Positions 52,438-61,613 of a DNA stretch of 64,000 nt are shown here, one piece after another (within the stretch, counting starts at the first letter, position 1; the number at the start of each line of letters is the position of its first letter). Origin of the DNA: Opitutus sp. Lineage in GTDB: Bacteria > Verrucomicrobiota > Verrucomicrobiia > Opitutales > Opitutaceae. Location of the stretch: positions 25,191 to 89,190 of the forward strand of contig PNJQ01000004.1 of the NCBI GenBank assembly GCA_013821985.1. The letters run 5' to 3'. The translations under genes and the position numbers were made by a program. The notes under the pieces are model-generated. The model did no database searches. It was not told where the DNA came from and was given only the letters and a program-made list of their open reading frames with translations.

Positions 52438-53505
52438 TCAGCGCCGCGCGTCGAGGCAGGCCTGCTTGACGGCGAGGATGTGGTCCGTGGGCGTGCCGAA
52501 CGGAACCACCGCCGTGCCCATGATGAAGCCCGGAATGTCGCGGCCGCGTTGAGCCTCGGCGCGAGCGACGGCGTAGATGTTTTCCGGAGAGGCGGACTCG
52601 ATGAGACGCGGGGAGATATTCCGGCGCCACGCGCGCCCGTGGGCACCGGCGATGGCCGCCCACTCGTCAAAATCTCCGGTGAAGTCACAAAGCAAATTGT
52701 TCGCCCCGGTCCGACACAGCAGGTCCGCAATGGGCGTGGTGTTTCCGCCGATGATGAGCGGCACATCGCGCACACCCTGCGTCGCTGCCCAAGCCACGAA
52801 ATCCTGCGTCACCGGCAGCACGAACTCCTCATACATCGGCGGCGAAAGCAGCTCCGGCGACGCTTGCGAATCGAACACGATCAGCTCGACGCCCGCGTCG
52901 ATGTAGGCACGGGCGAACGTGCGGATGATCCGTCCGCAATAATCCAGACACGAGCGCACCCACTCCGGCTGGTCGAGGCAGGCGACAAAAAGCTCCTCGG
53001 CGCCCACCAGGGAGATCGCCAGTGAAAACGGGCCCGAGAGGGCGCCCCGCACCCAGTAATCATCGCCGACCGCACGACGCACGGCGCGGGCCGCCGCCAG
53101 ATTCACCGGCATGCGGCCGTCAGTAAGCGGATTGGGCACGCGCGCCGCCGTGAGATCGTCGCCGACGTGCACGATGTGGTTGCCCGGCTTGATGCCCGGA
53201 ATGCTGGTGTCGTCGCCCTCGTAGAAAGTCACCGTGCACCCGCAGGCCTCGGCTTCGAGATTGTAGACATCGACACCGATCGCGAGCGCGTCGGACTGGA
53301 GCGCCTCGTATTCGGCCAGGACCGCGCGCGTGAGCAAATTGGCATCGCGGGCAATGGCGGAGGGCGTTGACTTGATGAAGGCCGCCTTGTGCTCGTAAAC
53401 GGCGGGCAAGAACAACGGCACGGCGCGCGGCGCGCCGCAGCGCAGAACGTTTTCGACCTCGGAGCGAGTAGCAGGGGCGTGCGCGGGCATGGGAGAAAGC
53501 AGCAC
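52438..53505 (-). CDS. UroD-family methyltransferase C (MTI of the long operon)
   Basis: The protein is 355 residues (350 from ATG 53490) and belongs to the UroD superfamily. NLEAEACGCTV, GALSGPFSLAISLVGAEEL, ELIVFDSQASPELL and PLIIGGNTTPIADLL line the barrel. The H-x-C zinc motif of MtaA-type acceptor enzymes is replaced by GGNTTP, so it probably attacks a methyl donor rather than a thiol acceptor. It is the first gene of a nine-gene operon, divergent from an AraC gene by about 80 bases. Confidence 0.82.
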   Translation of the reverse strand: MLLSPMPAHAPATRSEVENVLRCGAPRAVPLFLPAVYEHKAAFIKSTPSAIARDANLLTRAVLAEYEALQSDALAIGVDVYNLEAEACGCTVTFYEGDDTSIPGIKPGNHIVHVGDDLTAARVPNPLTDGRMPVNLAAARAVRRAVGDDYWVRGALSGPFSLAISLVGAEELFVACLDQPEWVRSCLDYCGRIIRTFARAYIDAGVELIVFDSQASPELLSPPMYEEFVLPVTQDFVAWAATQGVRDVPLIIGGNTTPIADLLCRTGANNLLCDFTGDFDEWAAIAGAHGRAWRRNISPRLIESASPENIYAVARAEAQRGRDIPGFIMGTAVVPFGTPTDHILAVKQACLDARR

Positions 53506-53585
53506 CCCTATCCTAGCAGACTGGGCTGCAGCCGTCTTGGCACATGGGGCTTGAGTGGCATGGCAGATCGGGCAAAAGAACCCGA

Positions 53586-54440
53586 ATGCGTGTCGCGCGT
53601 CCGATTGCTGTCCAGCTGCCCAAATGGGGAGTGAAGTTTGCCGAGAGCGCGCATGGGCCCAAGTTCCGCATGGCGGAACGAGCCGATCCCTTCCACAAGG
53701 TGCTCTACGTGCTGGCCGGACAGACCGAGTTCCGTTGCCGGAGTTTCCCGCACGCGACCGTCTCGGCCGGCACCGCTTTGCTCGTGCCCGCCGGCGCTCC
53801 CCACCGCTTACGCGATCTCGAGCCGGCCACCGTCTTGCTGCTGTGCTTTTCCCGACGCTGGCTCAGCGTGCTGCCTGAACTCGCGCCGCTGTGGCGAGCA
53901 ACGGTGGCACAGAACAAGGGGACGATTTCGCTCGGCGAGTCCGTGCGCATCAGAATCGAGGCCCTCTGGCGCCGCGCCCTCTTCGAGCAAATCCGGCAGC
54001 AGGAGGCGAGCAGCACGATTGCGTTCGCCTGCGCAGCGGAAATCGTCGCCCTGCTCACGCGAGTCGGACCACCGCCCGTCGAGCAACGTCCCGCCGAGCG
54101 AATCCACGCCGTCGCCGCTGAAGTAGCCAATAGCTTCATGGACAATTGGCGATTGGACGATGCCGCGCGTCGCGCGGGGATGTCGCGGCGGAGCTTCACG
54201 GCGCATTTTCGCGCCACGCTCGGCAAAACTTTCTGGGAGCACTTGGAAGATCTCCGGATCGCCCACGCGGACCAGCTTTTCGAACGTGGGGAGCACACCA
54301 TTCTCGGCGTGATGTTCTCCGCCGGCTTCAACGATGTTTCCACCTTCTATCGGGCCTTCCGGCGAAAACGGGGCGTCTCACCGAAACAAAGGATGAAAAC
54401 GCTCAGCGAACGCAAAGGGGCTCGGCCGAACCGCGGTTGA
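53586..54440 (+). CDS. AraC-family regulator of the O-demethylase-like operon
   Basis: The 284-residue protein has an N-terminal cupin (FHKVLYVLAGQTEFRCR and LLVPAGAPHRLRDLE) and C-terminal tandem HTH motifs (AARRAGMSRRSFTAHFRATL and LGVMFSAGFNDVSTFYRAFR). It is divergent from the long corrinoid operon and is its likely activator. The open frame starts at 53544; ATG 53586 is preferred because the residues before it look non-coding. Confidence 0.85.
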   Translation: MRVARPIAVQLPKWGVKFAESAHGPKFRMAERADPFHKVLYVLAGQTEFRCRSFPHATVSAGTALLVPAGAPHRLRDLEPATVLLLCFSRRWLSVLPELAPLWRATVAQNKGTISLGESVRIRIEALWRRALFEQIRQQEASSTIAFACAAEIVALLTRVGPPPVEQRPAERIHAVAAEVANSFMDNWRLDDAARRAGMSRRSFTAHFRATLGKTFWEHLEDLRIAHADQLFERGEHTILGVMFSAGFNDVSTFYRAFRRKRGVSPKQRMKTLSERKGARPNRG

Positions 54441-54493
54441 AGTCAAAACGAGCGGGCCACCTAGTCACGGCCTCGGCACGCGCAGGAACAAAT

Positions 54494-55282
54494 TCAACGC
54501 CAACCCTTCTCTGCCGCGGCGTTCGCGGCTTCTTCCAACGGGGCGAGATAGGGGTGCCAGAGTTTTTCCCACTCAAGACTCACCGGCCCCTCGAAGCCGT
54601 CCGCCCGCAAGCGGTTCAGGAGCGACTCGAAAGGAAACTCGCCCTGCCCCGGCAGCACGTAGGTCCAGGGAAAACTCGCGCTCGGCTGGCGCAGCGCATC
54701 TTTGACGTGCACATGCACCACGTGCCGCCGAATCTGTTCCCAGGTGCGCAGCGGGTCCTCGCCTCCCTTAAGCCACGTATTGAAGGCGTCCCACAGAATC
54801 GCCGTGCCCGGCAGACGTGCGCCGAGCGAATTGATCGCCTCGGCGGTGAAGAGCGTGTCGTGCGTCTCGATCATCACGTCGCAGCGCCAACCATGACGCG
54901 CACGCTCGGTGCGCCACCACTGGAGCGTATCGACGAGCGGGCCTTCCGCGCCGGGCGCGCCGCCGTCGAACACGCGCAGCCAGCGGACACCGAGCGCCTC
55001 CGCCCACGGCACGAAGCTGAGAAACGCCGACCGGTCGGCCTCGGTCGGCGCGGCGAGTTTCAGCGAGGTGCTCAACGAAACGATGAGCTGCGCCCGCGCG
55101 CCGAGGTGCGCGGCGAGTGCCGTCGGCGTGCCATAGCGCTCCGCCAAGAATTCCGGCAGGTCGATGCGCCCCGCCACGGCACGCAATTCCGCGCCATCAA
55201 CCCGCAATTTCACCGCGAGCGCCACGATCTCCTCGAGCGGGAGATCGGGGCAGCCGAGCGTGGAAAACGCGCGCCGCATCAC
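54494..55282 (-). CDS. Sugar phosphate isomerase/epimerase (TIM-barrel, AP-endonuclease-2 family)
   Basis: The 262-residue TIM barrel carries the usual metal-binding positions: Glu in VMIETHDTLF, Asp in ILWDAFNTW, His in VVHVHVKDALR and Glu in SLEWEKLWHPYL, with LPGQGEFPF near the end. The family isomerises or epimerises sugars and inositols. It lies six bases after the core-MetE gene, so the two are co-transcribed and may share a methylated sugar-like substrate. Confidence 0.82.
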   Translation of the reverse strand: MMRRAFSTLGCPDLPLEEIVALAVKLRVDGAELRAVAGRIDLPEFLAERYGTPTALAAHLGARAQLIVSLSTSLKLAAPTEADRSAFLSFVPWAEALGVRWLRVFDGGAPGAEGPLVDTLQWWRTERARHGWRCDVMIETHDTLFTAEAINSLGARLPGTAILWDAFNTWLKGGEDPLRTWEQIRRHVVHVHVKDALRQPSASFPWTYVLPGQGEFPFESLLNRLRADGFEGPVSLEWEKLWHPYLAPLEEAANAAAEKGWR

Positions 55283-55288
55283 AGGGGA

Positions 55289-56416
55289 TCAGCGGCCAAG
55301 ATACTTGTCGCGGCCGCGCACCAGCGCTTCGATTTTCCGGTCCGAGACGGAGCGCTTGAGCATCCAGAAGCCGCAATCCGGGTGCACCCACTTCACGCGA
55401 CCCGGGCCCACTTTCTTCTCCACCGCTTCAATGCGTGCGGCGATTTCATCCGCCGTCTCAATGTGGTTCACCTTGATGTCCACGACGCCGACGCCGAGTG
55501 CGATCTTCTTGTCGATCTTCTTCAAGGCCTCGAGATCCGACGCGGGACGATGCGCCAGCTCGAGCACGAGGTGATCGCAGTGCAGGGCATTCAGAAATTC
55601 GATCAGCGCCGCCCACTTGCCCGCTTGGATCGTCTGACCGCCGTAGTTGCCAAAGCAGAAGTGCACGGCGCGTTCGGTGCCGGCGTCGATCGCGTCGAGC
55701 ACGCGATTCATCGACTCGGCCGCGAGAGGCGCGTCCTTCGGATTGCCAGGGATGTTGGCTTCGTCCACTTGCACACACGCGGCCGGAAGGCCCGGCATCT
55801 GCGCGGCGAGCACGTCGGCGACTGCCAGAGTGAGCGCGCGGAAGTCGCGGTAATGATGATCCAGCAGCGTTCGCGAAAGCATGTAGGGACTGGTGACCGT
55901 GAACTTGAACGCCCCACCCGCCACGGCTGCGGCGCGCTGACAATCCGCGAGCAGATTGAGCGAACCTTCGCCCAGTGGCCCCACAACCACGCCCGCCGGC
56001 TTACGGCGGAATCCCATCGGCGAGTGCCGCGCAAATTCCTCGGTGATCGAACGGCCCACCACGGAAGAGATGCCAGCCATGGGGCGGATGAAATACTCGA
56101 TCATTCCGTTCGTGTCCGGATGGTTGACGTCGAAGCGATAGAGCTCGCCGTCCGTCGGCAGATCGATGCCGGCTTGACGCTGAATATCGAACACCACCCG
56201 GGTTGCATCCATCACCGCCTGTTCGCTGGGCAACGCCTGCAGCCACTCCGGCACCGGATACGAGCCGACCGTCGTCGTTAGGATGCGCGGTGATTTAGGA
56301 ATGCCCGGCACGCTCGACTTCGATTTGACGGCGGTCGGGCGGAGTCCGGCCGCGGCCGCGAGCGTGCGCGACGGTTTCTTGGCGTGAGATTCAGGAGTGA
56401 GGCAATTTTCGCACAT
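55289..56416 (-). CDS. Core-MetE-like zinc methyltransferase
   Basis: The 375-residue protein is the C-terminal half of cobalamin-independent methionine synthase alone. The zinc ligands are intact: H252 and C254 in AVHFCFGNYGG, E286 in LVLELAHR and C348 in VHPDCGF. TTTVGSYPVPEW and QVDEANIP are family motifs. Core-MetE proteins move a methyl group to a thiol, in some cases from methyl-corrinoid, which would fit the corrinoid island next door. An N-terminal extension of about 45 residues is of low complexity, so the true start may be later. Confidence 0.85.
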   Translation of the reverse strand: MCENCLTPESHAKKPSRTLAAAAGLRPTAVKSKSSVPGIPKSPRILTTTVGSYPVPEWLQALPSEQAVMDATRVVFDIQRQAGIDLPTDGELYRFDVNHPDTNGMIEYFIRPMAGISSVVGRSITEEFARHSPMGFRRKPAGVVVGPLGEGSLNLLADCQRAAAVAGGAFKFTVTSPYMLSRTLLDHHYRDFRALTLAVADVLAAQMPGLPAACVQVDEANIPGNPKDAPLAAESMNRVLDAIDAGTERAVHFCFGNYGGQTIQAGKWAALIEFLNALHCDHLVLELAHRPASDLEALKKIDKKIALGVGVVDIKVNHIETADEIAARIEAVEKKVGPGRVKWVHPDCGFWMLKRSVSDRKIEALVRGRDKYLGR

Positions 56417-56609
56417 AGAGATAAAGGTTTTGTTGAGCGCCGGGTGCCGACAAGGCCGTGGTTACGCAGGACAACTAGGGATGCCGCAGGCCGAGCGGCA
56501 AGCTTGGGCCGCAGCAATATTCGTCACGACGCCGAATGAATTTTCACGCACACGTGCCGGCGAGGAATTGCTTTGCGTTGGCATCCGGCGAAGCCGGACG
56601 GCGATCCGA

Positions 56610-59006
56610 TCAGCGGCCCCAGCGCCGGTAGATCGGTTCGAGCACGCCGAACTGGTCGGTGAGCAAACCCTCGTAGCCGCAGGGTCGGTCGTCCCAATAG
56701 CGCCAGTCCACGCCGCTTTGGTTGCCTCCGAAAACGCGAGCCTCGGCGAAACCGGCGCACAGCCGCTCGAGGATGTGGTCCGCCTCGCGTTTCATTCCGT
56801 AGCGATAGAGCGCCATGACCAAGTGACGGGTCTGCGCATGAGTGCGGCCGCCATTCTGATAATACCCTAGGGGGTAACCCTGCATGATATCCGAAAGGTC
56901 GCAGTCTGGAATGTGCCAGAGGTTGCCTGGCATGCCGAGTGAGGGATCCGGCATTTTCACGCGCTTCATCTCCGCCAGCAGACGCCGCAAAACCGCGCGT
57001 GCCTCATCGTCGCCCAACAGGCCGGCAGCGATCGCCGCGCCATTCACCGGGAGGAAACAGTAGTCGTGGAGTTTGTCATCGCGGCAACGCCAGCCGGCCA
57101 GCCAACCCGTGGTCGCGTTCCAAAATGCGCCACGATAGTTCGCGTGCAGCCACGACGCCCAACGCTCCAACTGGGCCGCTTCGCCTGCTTCGCCGAAGCG
57201 ACGCAGTCCGGACGCGAGCTGCCCGAGCGCACCGTAGAGGATCGCGTTCGCAAACGCGTCCTTCCAACCGAACGAAATCACGTCGAACCAACAAGTGCTC
57301 CACTGCGCCGTGCCGGAAACCCCCGTGCGGTGCGGACTTTCGATCAGGCCGTCGCCGTCGAGATCGCGGTCGCGCGCCGCGGCGAGCTTCTTCAAGATGT
57401 AGGGGCGGAACTCGCGATACCACGCCGCGGACGCCGCGTGGGAAAGATAATCGCCCAGACCGCGCAACGCGGAGGCACCCGTCATCAGATATTCGTCATC
57501 GGCATCGTGCGCCGTCCCGTCGAGCAAGAGACGGCCGGCCGCGTAGCCTGGACCGCCCGTCAGCCACCGCTCCAGAGAGTAGCGGACCAATTCGTGCGCC
57601 GGGAAACCGGGCAGGATTTCGCCGGCCGGCAGCGCCACCGCGGACCACGTGTCGAGGCAGATTGGGCAATGCATCGAGGCGCCATTGTTGCTCAAGGTGG
57701 CGGTATCGGCACGGAACGTCAGGGCCGTCAGCTTCGTGCGCTCGAGCGCGCGACGCACCGTCGCAGGCGCCTCGGGTTGGAGTTCAAGGCGCGGGCGCAC
57801 GGGGCGCAGCTCAAACTCCGAGCGGTGCGTGCCGGATTTCAGCCGATAGAGACCTTCGCGGGTGCGTTCCTCCCCGACCTTGAGTTCGAAAACGTTCAGG
57901 TCATGCGCGCGAAAGCAGTCGCTGCGTGCCCAGCCGTCCCCGGATTTTCGTGCGATCTGCCAGGTGCCAAAGCGCGGCAGATTGAGCAGCGCCGGCAATT
58001 CCACGGCGCCGCTTTCGCCCGCTTCGATCAGGCGACCGAGAACGTGCGAAGGCGTCGCACTATTGCGCAGCCCGATCATCCACGCCGCGCTGTGCCACGC
58101 GAGCGAGGCGCGCCGCGCCCGGCGCTCGACGGAGCACTTCAGGCCCTGGGCGGTGACTTTCCAAACGAGCCGATAATGCTGTCCGCCCGCTCGAAAATCG
58201 TAGGTAACGGTCGCCCCCTTCACGGTGCATTCGCCCCGGAGCGCGCAGCGCACGACCGGCGCCAGCACCGGCGGCACGCCGAACTCATGCAATTGGGGGC
58301 CCTGCGAAAAAAGCGGCGGGCGCAGATTGAGTGTGTTGGTGGACCGGTTCGCTTCCTCTTCGATTCCCAGCCCGAGGAATGAAAAACCCGGGCGCGAAAG
58401 CCAGAAGCCCACCTCGAACTCCTTGGCGCGGAAACGCACCTCGCCGTCGCCCAGGCTCGCCGTGACGCCCGCAGGCAGTCGGGACAGATCAATGACGCCG
58501 ACGTGCAGCAGATGCTCATCCCGCGGTGCGACGGGATCGATCAGCTCGCCCTCCAAGATGAACGCGGAAAGCGCCAGGTTCCATGGAGTCCATCCCCCGT
58601 CGATGCCAGAGCTGCGCAGCTCTATAATGACGCCGGTCGTCTCCAAGCGAGGCAGCCGAAACCACTGCACCGCACCCGGGACGCTCGCAGACATTCCGCG
58701 GCGCGCGCAAATCTCCTTCCACCGTCCGCCGATCCAAGCAAGCACGCGAAAACCCGTCACCCAGTCGAGGTCTTGCCGGCTACCGCACTTGTGGTAGCCC
58801 TGTCCCCGCCGAATGCCCAAGCGGTGCAATTTGGCGCGGCCTTGCAAGCGCACGACGCGCTGGTGGATGATGCGTTTTTTGGGCCACGCGCCTTCACCGA
58901 CCGCCCGACTTGTCCAAACCGCGCGCCCAGCGTCGAGACGCCGGTTGACAAAGAGGTCGCCCATCGGCGGCTCAATGTCGGTAATTTGCAGGAGGTCGGT
59001 CGTCAT
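56610..59006 (-). CDS. (alpha/alpha)6-barrel glycosidase-like protein
   Basis: The protein has about 798 residues with no signal peptide. The N-terminal 450 residues are beta-rich; the C-terminal half has the six-hairpin pattern of GH15/GH116/amylo-glucosidase-like enzymes. The acidic loop ARDRDLDGDGLIESPHRTG and VISFGWKDAFANA, HDYCFLPVNGAA and MQGYPLGYYQNGGRTHAQTR line the expected cleft. It probably cleaves a glycosidic bond in the cytoplasm, linkage unknown. The frame starts at 59036; ATG 59006 (MTTDLLQITDIEPPM) is more likely. A weak hairpin lies at 56584-56598 after its stop. Confidence 0.68.
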   Translation of the reverse strand: MTTDLLQITDIEPPMGDLFVNRRLDAGRAVWTSRAVGEGAWPKKRIIHQRVVRLQGRAKLHRLGIRRGQGYHKCGSRQDLDWVTGFRVLAWIGGRWKEICARRGMSASVPGAVQWFRLPRLETTGVIIELRSSGIDGGWTPWNLALSAFILEGELIDPVAPRDEHLLHVGVIDLSRLPAGVTASLGDGEVRFRAKEFEVGFWLSRPGFSFLGLGIEEEANRSTNTLNLRPPLFSQGPQLHEFGVPPVLAPVVRCALRGECTVKGATVTYDFRAGGQHYRLVWKVTAQGLKCSVERRARRASLAWHSAAWMIGLRNSATPSHVLGRLIEAGESGAVELPALLNLPRFGTWQIARKSGDGWARSDCFRAHDLNVFELKVGEERTREGLYRLKSGTHRSEFELRPVRPRLELQPEAPATVRRALERTKLTALTFRADTATLSNNGASMHCPICLDTWSAVALPAGEILPGFPAHELVRYSLERWLTGGPGYAAGRLLLDGTAHDADDEYLMTGASALRGLGDYLSHAASAAWYREFRPYILKKLAAARDRDLDGDGLIESPHRTGVSGTAQWSTCWFDVISFGWKDAFANAILYGALGQLASGLRRFGEAGEAAQLERWASWLHANYRGAFWNATTGWLAGWRCRDDKLHDYCFLPVNGAAIAAGLLGDDEARAVLRRLLAEMKRVKMPDPSLGMPGNLWHIPDCDLSDIMQGYPLGYYQNGGRTHAQTRHLVMALYRYGMKREADHILERLCAGFAEARVFGGNQSGVDWRYWDDRPCGYEGLLTDQFGVLEPIYRRWGR

Positions 59007-59206
59007 AGGAGGATTAGGAATAGCACCGGCGGGCACAGAAGCGGTAAAGAATCAGAGGAGACGCCGGACGCCGGTGCACTGTGCTTCGAAAGGAGTCATA
59101 CTAGAGCCCTCCCGCAGACCGTGAAATGCAAATATTGGGAATTGTTTGGTGTTCCTTGGGGGGCAGCCTCCGAATGCAATTGCCAGTCCCCTCCTCCCGT
59201 CCACGG

Positions 59207-61548
59207 ATGGCAGGCATGTCTTCCCCAGCTGCCCACCCCACGTTGAAGCTGAAGTCTGTCCAGCACGCTCCACAGGCCGAGCCCGGCGAAATCACCGCCG
59301 CCCGCGAGTTGGCGCGAATCACCGGAGCCTCTCTCTCTGCCGGCTCTGGCGGCGGCGTCAGCGTTGCCTTGGCCAGCCGCGGAGCGCCCGCAGGAATGCC
59401 CGTCAGCGCGAAGGAATCGCCAGCTTGGATGTGGCTTCGCATCGGCGAGAACGGCACCGGTGAAATCGTCGCGACACACGGCTCCTTCCTTTTCAGTGCG
59501 GTGCGCCTGCTCGCCACCGCGCCCGCCGATTTCACTCGGGAAAAACTCGCCGCCGGACTCTGGCTGCCCGCGACCTTCGGGTGGCACCGCCCGCTGTTCG
59601 ACGCCTGCCTCACGCAGTATTGGCGCAGCGCGCGCAAATTCGATCCAGAGCGCTACCTCGCCTCGCTCGCCGAGGCCGGCTTCACCCATTGCGAGGTGAA
59701 TGGACTGCAGGCGCACATGCCGATGGAGGACTTCGTCGCCCACGAATATTATCCGCAGTTCTACACCTACTGCGCGGGCTTCAACCATTTCGTGGATACC
59801 GAGCTCACGAAAGGCACCTGGCCCGCGCACTACCTCGATGCCAATCTGAACAATCTCGTGCACCTGGCCAATCTCGGCCGTCGCTACGGACTGAAGCCCG
59901 GCTTGTGCATGTTCGAACCGCGCTCGATGCCGGAGCGCTTCTTCGCCAAATACCCGACGCTGCGCGGTGCCCGCATCGACCATCCTTTCCGCTCACGTCT
60001 GCCGCGCTACACCCTCGCGCAGGATCACCCGATCACCAAGCGCCACTATCGCGAGGCGCTGCAGAAGATCATGCGCTCCGTGCCGGATCTCAGTTACATG
60101 TCGGTCTGGACGAACGACAGCGGCTCCGGATTCGAGCACACCTCCTCGCTCTACGTCGGGCGCAACGGCGGTCCTTACATGATTCGCGAGTGGCGCAACC
60201 ACGACAAAATCGCCAAGCGGCGGGCGAGAGCATCGTGCGTTACCTCAAAAATCTCCAGAGCGCCGCCGCCGAGATCAACCCGGACTTCGACGTCATCCTC
60301 CGGCTTGAGCCGTTCAAGGTCGAACAGGACCACATCAAGGCCGGCATGGGACCGCACATCACGTGGGAAGGACCCTCCCTGATGGTGCGCGGTTATCACG
60401 TGCCGTATTCGCATCCTCGTTACCCGGAAAACCAAGCCGTCGCCGGCAGCATCTTCCATACGACGATGGATCAGACCGGCGAAAAGGAAGCCCTCGCCGC
60501 CTCGCGCAAGGTCGGTGCAGAGCCTGCCCTGACCTACGCGCTGACCGGCGCGCAGAACCACGAGCCGCTGCTGGGCCTGCCCTTTCCGCGCTCCGTCCAC
60601 CAAAAACTCATGGCGGTGCGCGAAACCGGCATCACGCGAATCAGCGCGATGGGCGGTCTCGCCAATTCGCCACAGGCTCCCTACTGGCCGAATCCTGTCG
60701 CCGTCCGCGCCGCGCAATTCTTCCCGGGAAAACCGATCGACGAGGTCCTGCTCGAATTTGCCACGACGCTCGTCGGACCGACCCACGCCGCCGCGCTCTC
60801 CGACGCGTGGAAAGAATTTGAAGAGGCCCTCCTGTGGCAGCCGCTCGTCGGCCTCTACTGCGCCTTCGGCTTCTGTTGGCAGCGCACGTGGGACCGCCCG
60901 TTTGTGCCGAATCCTGAAGCCGTGCCTGCCGCCGAGCGCGAATACTACGAGCGTCACGGTTGCTTTCAAAACAACAACCCCGGCCTCATCGATCTCGGCA
61001 AGGACGTGTTGTTCGATCTCATCACGCAGCAGTCCGGCGCCAAGATGGCCGCGGACATGGACAGCAATGTTCTCGCCCGCCTCCGTCCGCTCATCGAACA
61101 AATCGACCGGCTCGCGCAATCCGCCCCCGGTGACGCCGCGAAGGTCTTTACCGATCTGCGCGATCGCGTGCGCGCCTACTTCCACTGGGTGTCGAGCCTG
61201 CGCAGCGTGTGCGCGTGGTGCGAAAACGTCTATGCCTACCTCGGCGCACCGGACGATGCGACCAAGGCCGCGAGCGAGAAAAAGCTGCAAGCCGCGATCG
61301 ACTTCGAACTCGCGAACATCCGCGGCCTCATCGAACTGCTCGAGACCACGCAATCCGAAGTGCTCGTCGTCTCCGGCATCGGCGAGACGACGTTCCTCTA
61401 CGGCGAGAATCTCGTGCAGCACCTGAAGACGAAAATCCGTCTCACGGAAAAATACCGCCATCACCCGCCGCACATCGACCCGAACATCTTCTGGCGACCG
61501 ATCCCTGGCACCAAGTGGCCGGAAGGTTGGGAAGCCGCAGCGACGTAA
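59207..61548 (+). pseudogene. TIM-barrel glycoside hydrolase-like gene, single frameshift
   Basis: Two overlapping frames make one protein of about 780 residues. Frame one ends its coherent part at REWRNHDKIAK (about 60216); frame two resumes with AGESIVRYLKN. One missing G in AAGCGGCGG would join them. The N-terminus (EITAARELARITGASLSAGS) matches the small domain found before GH67/GH20-like barrels; the middle (EYYPQFYTYCAGFNHFVDTE, LSYMSVWTNDSGSGFEHTSS) looks like a catalytic barrel, with a helical C-terminus. Either a recent mutation or a sequencing error. The start is uncertain (59207, 59216 or 59126). Confidence 0.7.
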
Positions 61549-61591
61549 ACGTCGGGCTCATCGGTCAGAGCTTGAGTGTGCGAACAGACTT

Positions 61592-61613
61592 GAGCGGGCG
61601 CGCGGGCCCGCTC
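61592..61613. terminator. GC-rich hairpin between convergent genes
   Basis: Bases 61592-61599 pair with 61606-61613 (8 bp, 6-nt loop; the flanking T-A adds one more pair). It sits between the hydrolase-like gene and the convergent AraC gene, overlapping the latter's stop. No T tract follows on either strand, so termination is only possible. Confidence 0.35.

Noticed and set aside
53491..53600. Cobalamin riboswitch upstream of the corrinoid operons
   Set aside because: I looked for the conserved B12-box elements here and in 43546-43928; the first space is too short and neither shows them.
54146..56281. Plus-strand open frame of 711 codons
   Set aside because: It is antisense to the isomerase and core-MetE genes, which have clear motifs. 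Its sequence is Arg/His-rich with no domain, the usual shadow in GC-rich DNA.
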